64,000 nucleotides of DNA, taken from contig OY811983.1 of NCBI GenBank assembly GCA_963681505.1, positions 3,375,615-3,439,614 of the forward strand. The letters run 5' to 3'. The notes below the pieces were generated by a model. It had not been told where the DNA came from and made no database searches. It was given only the letters and a program-made list of their open reading frames with translations. Both the position numbers and the translations under genes were made by a program. This DNA is from Eunapius fragilis (lineage: Eukaryota > Porifera > Demospongiae > Spongillida > Spongillidae). Below, piece by piece: positions 1-10,860 of the stretch; position 1 is the first letter of the stretch, and every line of letters starts with the position of its first letter.

Positions 1-20
1 ATCCCGACATGAGACCCTAT

Positions 21-55
<35 letters not shown>

Positions 56-60
56 GGGGG
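21..60. repeat. poly-G tract
   Basis: A homopolymeric G run of more than 30 bases, interrupted near its end by single A residues. Similar G or C runs mark MITE insertions elsewhere in the window, so this is probably the edge of such an element. Runs this long are often mis-sized in assemblies. Confidence 0.9.
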
Positions 61-63
61 AGG

Positions 64-164
64 TAGTCTCGTACCCAGACCGTCTATGACGTAAGCGATT
101 ATCGCTGTAAACAGTGTTTACAGCGATAATCGCTTACGTCATAGACGGTCTGGGTACGAGACTA
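64..164. repeat. perfect 101-bp palindrome (foldback MITE or hairpin)
   Basis: Two 50-base arms (64-113 and 115-164) are exact reverse complements around a single central G at 114. The outer ends read TAGTCTCG...CGAGACTA. It lies exactly where GT92 homology to the copies at 34.2 kb and 58.8 kb begins, so it or a linked rearrangement removed the 5' part of this GT92 copy. The terminal motif GGTACGAGACTA recurs singly near 28145 and 57900. Confidence 0.9.
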
Positions 165-165
165 G

Positions 166-893
166 GAGGTAGCCTCGGAAAGACCCTTACTTCTTCCTCA
201 GACGACTGCAACCACGAACCGCACACAATCACCCAGCATAGCGGCCTGTCTAGCTGTAATATACGGACGTCCACCTTTCGTCAACAGCTGGCTGCGCTAC
301 CAGAGGTCCATAGGTGTGAGCCACGTGCACGTGATCGCCGAGACTTCGTTCGTCTTGGAGGGGGGCCTACGCGAGGCCTTCTTCGCCGATTCCGTCAGGA
401 ATGGGTTTATTTCCGTGGATGTCTGGCAACCGTTGCTGGTCAGTGGTGTGCAGATTCACTACCACTCACAGCTTTTGGCGTACCACGACTGCATCTACCG
501 TTTTGCCTCTCAGTATGAGTACATGCTGTTTGCAGACCAAGATGACTTCTTTTACCCTTGGCCCCTAACAGTGCTTCCTCCTTGGGATATTATGTTGATG
601 TGTGGTGTCACAGGGGGTCGTGTGCCTTTGACTGGGTTGAGATGTATCCTGATTGTGGGCTGAGTGGTAATGACAGGGCTGATGGTAACCTGACCGCACT
701 CTTGGTTTCATCTAAGCAGAAGAAGACACCATTCAAGAAATGTATTCATAGGCTGCAAGGGGTTGTGGAGGTGGGTATCCATGACGCTAGAGAGCTTGTC
801 CATGGCTTTGAAGCTGTGGATGTGCCTGGTCCTGAGGGGTATATGGCACATCTCAGGAAGTATCGACTTCCTTCTGACGGAAAGTGCACCTAG
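166..893 (+). pseudogene. GT92 glycosyltransferase, 5'-truncated copy a
   Basis: Matches the GT92 (formerly DUF23) family, Golgi-type glycosyltransferases that transfer sugars such as galactose onto N-glycans. The hallmark stretch YHDCIYRF followed by ADQDDFF, an acidic metal/nucleotide-sugar motif, is encoded around 482-551. Later conserved pieces include WCHRGSCAFDW and KTPFKKCIHR. The N-terminal third is missing because the palindrome and poly-G tract replace it. One base is missing just after the DQDDFF motif compared with the 34.5-kb copy (about 549-552), shifting the frame. A terminal TAG lies at 891-893. The copy is therefore broken in two ways. Family assignment is good; substrate is unknown. 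Confidence 0.75.
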
Positions 894-1930
894 AGGTTAC
901 AGAGGGGAAGAGGGGAAAGGGGGGGGGGGGGGATCAAGCCACATTTGTTGAATGTGTTTTTCATTGAACATTACCATTTCAAACATGAAATCCAGTAGAG
1001 AAACAGACTCAAATAGGTTGCATGTATGAATGCCTGAACACCAGCATTGAAAATAGCTAGGGCATAGTAACAGCCACCTTGCCTTTTTCATCTCATTCAG
1101 ATTCTATTAACTCACAATATTTAGGAACTGTTTTTTTTTTTTTAAAGCTTTACACATATAACTTCTATTGTTATGTATTTGCACTCATGGCAAACTAATA
1201 CATGTAGCTGTCACAAGCTCAACAGCCATATCGGCATCACCCTAGCCTATGGGACTAGTCACTGCTTTATATTCTGATATCTACCACTACAACCATCAGT
1301 ATAGGTAAGATGCTCTATCTGTTTATGTATATATACTCCACTGTATTGGATAAAACTTATAATACTCATTTTAAAAATGGTACTGTATTTTTAAAATGGC
1401 TCTACATGGTGAGGACAAATATAGCAGCTGCATAGTGTCATTTGAGGTCAGACAACAGCAGAAGCTGAACATACATGTAGCGTTGCTATAGGCAGGTAAA
1501 TGTTACTGAACAAACACTATAAAGGTCTGTGTTTTTAAATATATGCTATGGTTGTAGTTAATTAATGGCTAGTTATGATTGGTGTATTAATAATAGAAAA
1601 TGACCATTAATTACTTGCACTACTCACTCCTTATAGATATGCCTTATACGATAAATTGTAATACTATGGGTCTTTGAAGAGGAAGAGGAAGATAACGAGA
1701 TGGTCAAGGCGGAGATGAGATGTTAACTTTAAATTAAAAGTATAAGTACTGTTCACCTTCAGATGATTTCCTGGTTGATGCTGTTAATTTGTACAACATG
1801 TCTGTACCCCATGAGAGTGCAGTTAACACTGACAGTCTCTTTTCCTTTTCGACAGCACACTATCAGCCACATTAGAAAATGTTCAATTCTTAACTCCCTT
1901 CTCTCCCAAAGCCCTACTGCTGACAAGGCT
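894..1930. other. GT92 3' flank, shared with unit 2
   Basis: AT-rich sequence with no convincing gene. It includes a G run near 919-932 and a T run near 1131-1143. It aligns closely with 35663-36087 plus 37484-38078 of unit 2. Position 1326/1327 is the empty site of the Helitron-like insertion seen at 36088-37483, and about 1930 is where homology stops at the CACTA-type insertion in unit 2. Confidence 0.7.
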
Positions 1931-2042
1931 CGTCTTTCAGTGTCTTCTCTGTATGCCTCTGCATGGCTTTCTGGGGACCTCCCTATGCGTTGTGCCCAGA
2001 ACACCCTTGTCACCATGCCGTAACATTTAAGTGAGGTGGTGA

Positions 2043-2163
2043 TGCCATATCCTGGCTGGCCACAAGGACCAAAACACCTCCAAGTCCAAGGTGTTCTCCG
2101 CCTCTATGGCCGCCTTAATATGACTCTTGTGAAAGCCAATGCCCAGGCCCTCCTCTTATGGGG
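2043..2163 (+). pseudogene. retroelement ORF C-terminal relic
   Basis: A short open stretch encodes LYGRLNMTLVKANAQALL. This resembles a motif (YGRLNxTLVRANARAIL) that I associate with C-terminal parts of reverse-transcriptase-type repeat proteins in sponges and cnidarians. Stops surround it. A similar decayed fragment on the other strand lies at 4205-4395. Family placement comes from memory of the motif. Confidence 0.3.
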
Positions 2164-3280
2164 TTGATGCTCACTCCAGGAGGGTGATGGTTCCTCACCA
2201 TAAACTTGTAGCCAATGTGAATATGTATTAATTGTACATGTATAATGGTGTATATTGAGGCGCACCAGTTGCCAAAAATATTACTTCAAGTAACAAAATA
2301 AAGCTCATGAACATAGCAACCAAATATGGGTCTATTAGGCGATACAAAAAAATTCGGCTTTTTTTGGTTGATATGTGATGGTTCTATGGATTGTGCAATC
2401 AAAATGTATGAAGTGATTAGTATCAATCTGGTTCACGTGAAATAATAGTTGAAATAGAATGTGACATAACAATGGACAGGTTACATGGTTGTGTGCAAGC
2501 ATAGCACACGTTAGCTGTGACAGTGGGTATTACTGGTTTTTATATAAGAAGCTGCTTTGTAGCTCAGTTGCTGGCGATGCCACCGCGCTATGAAAGAGTC
2601 AGCTGACATGCTCATGCTTCTGAGCACGTGAAGATGGCTGAACTAGAGGCAGCATTCGATCATTCAGAGGAAACAAAGATATACATTCATATGCTCAAGA
2701 GTTGGTGCAAACCTTGCGCACAGAGACAAGGTCTCTACAGTTGTCATGTCAAGTTGGCCTTTAACAAGAAAAGCCACTGTAATTTTATTGTGTAACCACT
2801 TTACTTAATTAATATTGCTTCAGATTATCAACTGCTCAACTTGATTCATTTTCTGACAATACTATTGAAAATGCATTTTAAAAATTAATTATTGCTAAAA
2901 TTACATACATGAAATCAAGTTGTAGGCACTATGTCCATATACGTAAATAAAAATTTGATAGATTTTTACTGCATTGTTTTAAACAAACTGAAAACACGTG
3001 ACAATTTTGATTAACAATTTCAGTTTCTTAAGTTCTCCAACAACTCTTGTAATTAGTATGATTAGTATTATGTGAAAATCTGAAAGCACTGCATCAATAT
3101 AAACTACAATGTAGCATTTGCAGGTTGTGTCAGTTGTAAGTAGGTTTAGTAAATAATATGTGTATTATTATATGTGTCATGTTGCAGTTACTATGTTTTG
3201 TAATATCAAGATAATGGCAAATATTACAACACATAAAAACTGCAAGACCTAATAATACACATATTATTTAATAATTAGAA
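2164..3280. other. AT-rich spacer, no gene seen
   Basis: No long open frame or splice-consistent coding segment is visible on either strand. The stretch is AT-rich with many short A/T runs. A tRNA A-box-like string near 2562 has no matching B box, so I do not call an RNA gene. Confidence 0.5.
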
Positions 3281-4178
3281 TCAGGAACTACGATAGTAGT
3301 TCCTATATAGGAATTGACCCGGGTCGTGAATATCATTAAAAAACGCGACCCGCGTTTAACTCGCGTACCGAGAAACGGATAGTGTTGCTCTTTGTTTTTA
3401 TCGAACCAGAAGGAAAAGACGGTCATTTAAATGTTTTGTACCAGTCTCCAAACTGTTTACTTCAAGAGAACAAAAAAGTTCGTGTTTTACCTCGTCCCCC
3501 AGGCCAAATCTTCTCCGTCGTCGTCGTCGTCGTCATCTTCTCGGGTGAGTATAACTCGGGATAGGAATGGTTTTAAAGAGCGCAAATTATACCAATCGCT
3601 TTAGAATCTCCTGGAAGGACATCTTCAGGTATCAATAAAGCATGAAACGGACATACGTAATCATTACGTAATGCCTAGTGTTAGATAGAAGCGTTCCCAT
3701 GGCGACATTTACGTATATTTAGAATTGTGCAAACAAAAGAGGACAGCAGACGACGAGTTAGAATTCTCCCGCGTTCCTTACAGTGATCCCAAACAAAAGC
3801 GGGCGTCTGCTCGTGACGGTAATTGAAGCGGGGGGCGGGGGGGGGGGGGGGTAATTTGCCAGTAGTAATAATCGTAATGAAAAAATAGAGGAAACAAGTA
3901 AAGAAAAACATTCTCTAACGAGAAAGTTGGTGGGATATAGGAATTGGAGGCAAAGGTGGTGTAAAAAGGAGGGGAACAAGGTTTTGAGAAAAGGGTAAAT
4001 GAGACAAAAATCCTATATTTAGCACTTCTTTTCTGTTACATTTACACGTGCTAAATATAGGATTTTTGTCTCATTTACCCTTTTCTCAAAACCTTGTTCC
4101 CCTCCTTTTTACACCACCTTTGCCTCCAATTCCTATATCCCACCAACTTTCTCGTTAGAGAATGTTTTTCTTTACTTG
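3281..4178 (+). mobile_element. Helitron-like foldback element, copy 1
   Basis: Starts with TC, preceded by A, and ends CTTG, followed by T: insertion at an A/T dinucleotide without target duplication. A short hairpin sits at the 5' end (about 3284-3305). The 3' end is a long foldback with 131-base arms at 3894-4024 and 4049-4179, separated by 24 bases. The interior has no coding capacity but shares blocks with the copies at 18432, 36088 and 50595, such as GCGACCCGCG near the start and ACCAATCGCTTTAGAATCTC. The ends resemble Helitrons (5' TC, A/T target), but the CTTG end and terminal foldback are unusual. Confidence 0.65.
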
Positions 4179-4204
4179 TACAACTATAAAACATTGTCTG
4201 GGAG

Positions 4205-4395
4205 TAGGACCTGTTAAGGATGGCACTGGCGTTGGCCCTAACCAAAGTCAAACTTAGAGGCCATGTAGGCTGCTCAACATCTGAGATATTTCACCATTGG
4301 TCCGAACAGCAAGTCGTAATGCTAATTGGGACAATGCTTGTCTTGCCTCTGCACCCCAAAATCCATACGTCTCAACAACATTATATGTGGATGCG
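4205..4395 (-). pseudogene. retroelement ORF relic, minus strand
   Basis: The minus strand encodes VVETYGFWGAEARQALSQLA, then after a frameshift LVRANASAILNRS. These resemble C-terminal motifs of invertebrate reverse-transcriptase repeat proteins, related to the 2043-2163 relic. It is interrupted by a stop and a frame change and is non-functional. It lies just beyond the 3' end of Helitron-like copy 1 and before the kinase exon. Confidence 0.35.
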
Positions 4396-4819
4396 TTGCC
4401 ATCCTAACTCTGAACATATAGATTTTTATGTTCTTAAGCAAGACTACCAGCAGCCCCAGCCATCCAGAGGAACCAGTCATCACTGGAAGGGCACTTGCAA
4501 AAGACCTTATTCACAAAATAATGAATTCTTGAATTCGTTGTACAATGTACCCATTTCCTCCAGTACTTATGTATTTAATAAGCATAAGACCACTCTAGTA
4601 TTGGAAGAACTGTTTCCTAATCATTAAATTGTCTACCCTTTGCCAACCTATGCAATGGAGCACACTAACCTGGACTGCTGAGGATATGAGGACTCAAAAC
4701 GTTTAAACAAGATGAAATGGTTACCCATTGTTACAAATATACAGTTGCCCACAGTTATCAATGTGTATATACATAATTTTTTTAGTACGTACAGCTGCTT
4801 AATTTATACATAACTGACA

Positions 4820-5877
4820 TCATAGTGGGGTGTGTGTGTTAAAATCATTAATTGTACATTCACTAATTAGACGCACCATATCTGGTGCACGTGATGTGAG
4901 GCTTTGAAGCAGTGGTTCACTCCTCTGCACGTCTGGGAACTGTCTACTCATCATTTCTAATACAAGGACACCAAAACTGAAGGTGTCCATCTTGGGAGAC
5001 TGCTGTGAGGGGTTAAGGCTCTCTGGGGCTGCATACACACTGCTGCCAGGTGCGACTGTTGATAACTGACGCAAAAAGTTGGCTGACCCATAATCGGATA
5101 ACTTGGCTCTCCAATTTTCTGCTGCAAGAGGTTCCAGCAACACATTAGCACTGCTCACATCTCTGTGGACAATGGGAACTGGTTTCATGGAGTGTAAAGA
5201 ATTCAAAGCCCTACAAACATCCTTAGCTACAGGTACGACCTGCAGACTTAGTAGTCTTCCATTTTCTATGACTGTTCTTAAACTAGTGGGCATCAGCTCT
5301 GTGAGGATGATACACTCCCTATCCACAGTGGCTCCAATGAACAGCAGAAGGTTAGGATGATGAACCATGGCAGCCATGTTTATTTCTCTCTTGAATAACT
5401 CAATGTTGTATGGAGATATGATTGTGCGGTGTAGGAGTTTGGCAGCAACATCAAGGCCACGAAACTTTGCTGCTTTCACCCCACACCATCCCCCTGAGCC
5501 CAAGACCTGGTCAGTTAGATCTATTTCCTCCCTCTGTACGGTCCATGATGGCATTCCTTCAGCTTCCCTAACTCTTTCTTTGACCATCCTGGCTTCCTTT
5601 TCAGCTGAAGTAGCAGTTTCTTCAGCTTCTCTAGCTATCTTTCTAGCTATCTCAGCTTCCATCTCAGCTGCGATAGCTCTTTCTTCAGCTTCAATAGCCC
5701 TTATGTCAGATGCAGTAGCTTCCCTTTCAGCTGTTGCTGCCCTCTCATTAGCCATCTCAGCTTCCTTTTCAGCTGCAGTAGCTCTTTCCTCATCCCTGAG
5801 AATCAGTTTACCCTGGAAAATATCATGGCAGTACCTTTTCAGAAACACAAGAGGAATACTTTGCTGATAACTGACCT
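4820..5877 (-). CDS. TKL-type protein kinase exon of ankyrin/coiled-coil/kinase gene
   Basis: A large minus-strand exon. It first encodes an Ala/Glu-rich coiled coil (repeats like AEREAT and AEEAETA), then a protein kinase domain. A degenerate glycine loop (GSGGWCGV) and the ATP-binding lysine in VAAKLL are present. HRDVSSANVLL carries the catalytic Asp and Asn, followed by SDYG (DYG instead of DFG) and YAAPES in the activation segment. The overall pattern is closest to tyrosine-kinase-like (TKL) Ser/Thr kinases. The open frame ends at 4820 inside the C-lobe after LISECT. A donor-like GTACAA there suggests a further small exon I could not place. The acceptor after ATATCAG at 5878 is in phase with the transmembrane exon at 5976-6056. 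A second acceptor, TTTTCCAG, lies about 60 bases further in. Confidence 0.75.
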
Positions 5878-5975
5878 CTGATATTTCATTCAATATTATG
5901 GTGCAAAATGAACAGGTAATCTCCAAAGAAGTGCTGATTTGAGCAAAACGATATTATAGATTAAAATTAACTCAC

Positions 5976-6056
5976 TTCGTTTGCATTCAAAACACCAACG
6001 AGAGCAGTAGAGCATAATAACCAGTACCAACACACCTGCACACATGGTAGTGAGTC
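5976..6056 (-). CDS. transmembrane exon of the kinase gene
   Basis: An 81-base exon bounded by CCCATAG and GTGAGT. It encodes a hydrophobic helix (CAGVLVLVIMLYC) followed by a basic, Cys-containing juxtamembrane stretch. Phase joins cleanly to the coil exon ending at 6150 and the kinase exon starting at 5877. The product is thus likely a single-pass membrane protein with a C-terminal cytoplasmic kinase. Topology is inferred from the basic residues on the kinase side. Confidence 0.55.
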
Positions 6057-6149
6057 CTATGGGATGAGCACAGTACACAAGTATGTTAATAAGCTAAAAT
6101 GGTTATGTGCGACTTGTTTAGCTACTGTTTATAGATTTTAAGGTGATAC

Positions 6150-6560
6150 CTTTATGAGCATTTTCTAGGTCATTTTTCAAGAGAGTGACATTTTGTCTTA
6201 GCTGGTTATGCCCTACACCGCAGTGTTGAAGTTCTTTATTCAGAAGCGTGACATTGTGAAGATGTGTGGTTCTTTCTCCCTGCAGTTTCTTTTCATACAC
6301 CTCCATAGCTTTGTCTTAGTTTTTTCTGAACTGGTTATACTCTTCACTGCAGTGTTGAAGTTTTTTATTCAGAACTGTCACATTGTGAAGATGTGCGGCT
6401 CTTTCATTTTGCAGTTTCTTTTCATACTCCTCCATAGCTTGGTCCTGGTTTTTTCTTAACTGGCTATGCTCTTCACTGCAGTTTTGAAGTTTCTTAGAAG
6501 TGCAACATCGTGGTCATGTGTGGTTATTTCATTCTGTAGAATGTTTTCATACTCCTCCAC
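6150..6560 (-). CDS. coiled-coil repeat region of the kinase gene (partly degenerate)
   Basis: Two and a half imperfect repeats of roughly 44 codons encode coiled coil. Each contains a core like YEKKLQxER, HLHNVT and LQHC. The repeat nearest the transmembrane exon (6150-6315) is open and ends at the donor CATAAAG/GTATCA in the right phase. The next repeat is preceded by an in-frame TAA at 6316-6318 where its sister repeat has CAG. A third repeat carries a frameshift near 6495. Either the gene uses an acceptor at CTAAG next to the stop, or the upstream repeats are decayed exon duplicates. Confidence 0.45.
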
Positions 6561-6569
6561 AATCTGTTC

Positions 6570-7949
6570 AAGTCTTTCAACTGTGTACTGTAAAAAAGTG
6601 GCTTAACACTCCAAAAGGTGGAGTAACGCATGCTCCTAACAATATTGGAGTGATGCGCACTGTCGAGTGTTTGTCCCTCATTAATTTGAGTGTATCTATA
6701 ACATCTGCATGCAATATTGAAGTATTTCCTGACTGAATAAGAAATTTATGTGCAAGGAGTAATAGAACTAGTGGGGGGGAGGGGGGGAGGGGGAGGGGAA
6801 AGTGAGAAAACAGCATGGACTTAGGTTGGGTTAAGCCAACAACTAATCACACTCTGTTCACCGATGTAGAAACACACCATTCCGTTTCATTTGTACGCAT
6901 TACATATAATAAACATGCATTTGTGGGGTTACTGCATTCTGTGCTATTTCAACTCTGGAAACTGGAGTGCAGCCTCACTTAAATATCTGGAGTTCAAATA
7001 TCAAAATTACACTGGCTTTGCTCCTAAAAGAATTCACTTATTACATATGGAGAGATGCTTGCTCCAACCACACCAGAGTGCAGGACACCCAGTTTAATTG
7101 TCATAAATAACATGAGTGCAGAGTTTAAATGAGCATTTAAAACCTGACTGCTGGTCAACGAGTTGCAAAGTAATGTTAAGAATGTTTGATACTATTGCAC
7201 AGTCGGAAGAACCATTTCATTCCGGCAGATAGAAGACATTTTATAATGAATTAATTCTAATTTAGTAAAATGTTCAAGTTTTTATTCAAGTGTTATATTC
7301 CATATGTACTTCACAATAACCAAGTAGGGGGCTTTACCATGTGGAGACTGACTCCAATTATTTAGTTGCATATTTATGATTTGCAGAAATTTTCGAGGCT
7401 TTTTGCATTATATTCCACAATGGTACTATTAACTAAGTCATGTGGAGGCTGACTCCAATTATTTAGTCCTCATACCGGCATACACTTTAGCTCCTTGGTT
7501 AATTTGCTCATCATAGTTGCAAGTCACCATTGATGTGCGCTTGTCTGTCCCAATATGACCACGCAAAACAAGTGAAATTCAAAGTCATTATCAGTCATAT
7601 CATCATGCAGGAAATAACTTAGATAGCAAATAATGTAAAGTTCACTATCCAGAATGATGAAATCCTACGAGTTTCATAAAATTATTGTTTGATTGGTTAA
7701 ATGTTTCCAAATGTGGTATTGTATAGTGGACACCATGCTCTGATGTATTTATAATGAACTCAAAACAGCACTGCATGGTAGGAAATTTGTCTCTCATTAC
7801 AGACATGGACAGGTCAAATTTACCTAATATTACTGCCTTTGTTCTAACTCACCCTAAAAAGTATCCCATCACATTTGATTGCAATGGAGCATGCTACATC
7901 TGATACATGTATTCATGCTCCACTGTCTGTTGTATATAGGTGTACGTAC
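6570..7949. other. intron/spacer with G-rich tract
   Basis: Lies between the coil repeats and the ankyrin exons and is presumably intronic if they form one gene. It contains a G-rich run at 6773-6798 and a repeated phrase GTGGAGRCTGACTCCAATTA at about 7339 and 7442. No exon-like segment is convincing. Confidence 0.4.
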
Positions 7950-8012
7950 CAACTTCAGAATCTCCTTTCTGACTCGAGCATTCTTTGCAACACCTAATGC
8001 TGTCCGTCGATA
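7950..8012 (-). CDS. ankyrin-type exon (21 codons)
   Basis: A 63-base exon between ACACAG and GTACGT, encoding RRTALGVAKNARVRKEILKL. This looks like the final partial ankyrin helix pair. Phase-0 boundaries match the neighbouring ankyrin exons. Confidence 0.5.
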
Positions 8013-8077
8013 CTGTGTCAATCAAGCCATATATATTAATGTCGTACATTTCATATTTGAACTTAAAGCATGCTTAC

Positions 8078-8174
8078 CTTATCTCGAATCTTAGTGTTTG
8101 GCTTTGCAGAAAGAAATTGTCGCACAATATCAACATTCCCAACATTTGCAGCCATGCAGAGGTGTTTTTCCATC
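8078..8174 (-). CDS. ankyrin repeat exon with apparent frameshift
   Basis: Bounded by ATCATAG and GTAAGC. One frame gives the ankyrin opening DGKTPLH; another gives the rest, AANVGNVDIVRQFLSAK. The exon is 97 bases where its neighbours are 99 (33 codons), so two bases are missing in the middle. This is either a disabling deletion or a sequence error; if real, the kinase gene is a pseudogene or this exon is skipped. Confidence 0.5.
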
Positions 8175-9860
8175 CTATGATTGCAATTGGACAAACCACT
8201 TATAACATAGCTAAATGATAATGAAATGTACAGCATGCATGACATGTACATGTAGTTTATCATATCTTAATGTTTGGCTTGTTCAGGAGCTTAGTAGTGG
8301 CATCACGTACATGATGCATGATAAGATTTTGGCAGAGTATTCATGAAAATACTGTGTACAAATTCAGTGTTCAATTCTTACATGAGCTGCATGCATCACA
8401 GCGACTAGACTCATCCTACAACCATGAAATAGCAGATAAAACAATAGAGACAGTTTTTGAGACAGTAGTTTTAAAGTCACACATTCAATTTGCAAGACGA
8501 TCAGGAAGAAATATGTAAGAGAGCATTTCAGACAAAATAAACAAGCTCCTTAATTTCTGAGAATATTATATAGTGGGTTTGACAAGTGTAAAAAATCCGA
8601 ATCAGCCCCAGGTTTTGTGAAACATACATGTAAGGTTATTATGTTCACCTTGTATCCAGCTGAGTAAGAGTAAATGAGTGGAATGCCTCAGAAGAGAACA
8701 CAGTGCTACTAAGAGGCAGAAGTACGAGGACAACTATTAAGGTATCAGAGGAGTTCGTCTCTGATCGGCTTGTGATACAGACATAACTTGAACTGCAGAT
8801 GATGCGGTCCACCAAAAGCATAATATCATGGCATTGGGACCGAACTGGGAAGAGCAGTATACGTCCAGTAACATCTAAGCCGTATACCTGTGCATGCTCT
8901 GTATGAATTAAATTACATGATTCATTTTATTTTTGTACATTGATACCAGCACATTACATGTGCATCATATTGTACCTGCGCGCAGTCACTTTCTATGATA
9001 CCGAGGCCTATGCTTTACATTAGATGTTGAGAAGTAAACTATTGTGTATCTATTGCAGAGGCAGACTCACTGTCATGACTTTTGGTTGTCACACACTCAC
9101 TTATAACTGGGCCCCAAACCTGCTGCACCTTGAACAATCAATTGATTATTGGCCTGAAGGACTGTAACCTCAAATGTGCCAAATGTAATACTCGCATACA
9201 ATCAAAATGGCCAAATGTTTCTTTGTCACTCGATTTCAAATTCTTTCTCACAAATCCAATATTAAGTGTCTTCTGGTGATATGCTGCATATTTGTTTCTG
9301 CACTGATTTGGTTGGTGTGGAGAATTGTTAATTTTAATTGTATATGGCTTCGCATGAACATCCTGTGGTTGTGATTACACAAACTGAATGTCACTGCAAC
9401 AGATTCGATGACTGAATATCGCTATCAACTGGCTCAGCTGGCTGCATGATCTGCACCTCTGGGCTTAACCATGGCTCTGGTAAAGTTATTTGGTCGGAAG
9501 GCATGGCTCTCATCCTTGCTTTCTTGTGTGAAAGCTGACAGTAGCTAGCACCTCTTGCACACTTGCTTCCTCGTAATGGACATGTGTCAGTCAGTGGTGG
9601 CTAAGGCATTAATTGGAATATACAAATTCTAATTTAAATTTCATTCAGAAGTTGACAAGTAAGCGACCAACTACATGGTATGTGATGTAATTATATGTTC
9701 AGTACACATGCGCAAGTGATAAGTCTGAACCCATTGTCATGTAACATAGGAGTGTGTGGGTATGGAATATGGGTATGGAATATGAATATGGGTATGGGAG
9801 TAGTTACATTATGAGTACTGCCTGTACTGTTATATTCGTTACACACATTTGTGGACTCAC
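8175..9860. other. intronic sequence, nothing recognised
   Basis: AT-rich, with a short tandem GGGTATGGAATAT pattern at about 9755-9800. No additional ankyrin exon with matching splice sites was found by reading. Confidence 0.4.
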
Positions 9861-9959
9861 AATGTCTTGACTGTTAACATCCACACCTGCTGAAATCAGT
9901 GCCCGAGTTACTTGGGCAGATGATTTTTTGACAGCCAAATGTAATGGGGTCAGACGATT
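9861..9959 (-). CDS. ankyrin repeat exon (33 codons)
   Basis: Exactly 99 bases between GTTGCAG and GTGAGT. It encodes one ankyrin repeat, with RLTPLHLAV and the loop DVNSQD clearly readable. One exon per repeat in phase 0 is a common ankyrin gene architecture. Confidence 0.65.
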
Positions 9960-10200
9960 CTGCAACATGATCATAATAATTTGCATTTAAACCTTAGCTT
10001 GATAAATAGGAAACAACCACATGTTATCTGCATTAATGTAGCGGTGCAGAAACATAGTGTTTTAATGTAGAGGTGTTCACATTACCTGAAGCTAAAACTG
10101 CACAGCAGCTATATGGTGTCTGCACAATGCAGACACACACCTATATACAATGCCACCAGAACATTCTACATGGCCACAAGTACATGCCACATAGCCTCAC

Positions 10201-10299
10201 CTCAGCTTTGAGATTGCCATCTGCGCTGGAACCCAGCAGTGTGACCACCACTTCTTTACTTCCAGCATCAGAGGCATAATGCAAAGCACTCCAGCCATA
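10201..10299 (-). CDS. ankyrin repeat exon (33 codons)
   Basis: Exactly 99 bases between ACCACAG and GTGAGG. It encodes YGWSALHYASDAG and then VVVTLLGSSAD, a typical ankyrin repeat. It is in phase with 9861-9959 and 11848-11940. Confidence 0.65.
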
Positions 10300-10734
10300 C
10301 TGTGGTTGTGAGACACAATATTAAGGATTTTTGAATCAATGCCCTACAATTGCAAGGCAAAAGGTACGTTGCATGGTGCCAAATTGACGGAAAATCAAGA
10401 AGCTTGAGAGTGGTCATCAAGAAAAGTTGTGGATTAGTCACTGCAATCATTAAGCTCTACAAATATAGAATACTCATATGTCTGAGGCTTGTTATTACAT
10501 TTCCTGGGGAATTGGGTGCACTCACACATGTGGCTTTTTTTTTTGATTACCTGGAGATATTCTGCGTTTGTAGAGGAATGCTGCAATGCAAAATCTGCAC
10601 TTTAGGCTTATAGCCATCTAGTTACTTATGTACATTTTTCAATGGTATCTAATAAGCATCATACCTTAGTGTTGGTTTAGGTACTAAACTTGGTTTAATG
10701 TTTTGGGGAATGCAAGCAATATGCAAAATCCCCA

Positions 10735-10860
10735 GCCTAAAGCCTGGGGTTTACCCCTGGGAAAGCCTCACTTCCATTCAACCCTGAGCCTAGGGAAAGC
10801 CTCGCTCCCATTCAAACCTAAAGCCCTTAAAGTCTAGGAAAAGCCTCACTTACATTCAAC
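10735..10860. repeat. imperfect tandem repeat, three units
   Basis: Three copies of a unit containing GGGAAAGCCTCACTTCCATT end at about 10781, 10815 and 10859, joined by variable CCTAAAGCC-like spacers. It sits in a putative intron of the ankyrin gene. No function is suggested. Confidence 0.7.

Noticed and set aside
2555-2640. tRNA-like A box (TAGCTCAGTTG)
   Set aside because: No B box, no acceptor pairing and no cloverleaf could be drawn; treated as chance or a decayed SINE.
5103-5867. Plus-strand open frames opposite the kinase exon
   Set aside because: Antisense shadows of the Ala/Glu-rich coil and kinase; the minus strand carries all kinase motifs.
10735-10860. CRISPR-like direct repeats
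   Set aside because: Three imperfect units with no regular spacers in eukaryotic DNA; a simple tandem repeat.
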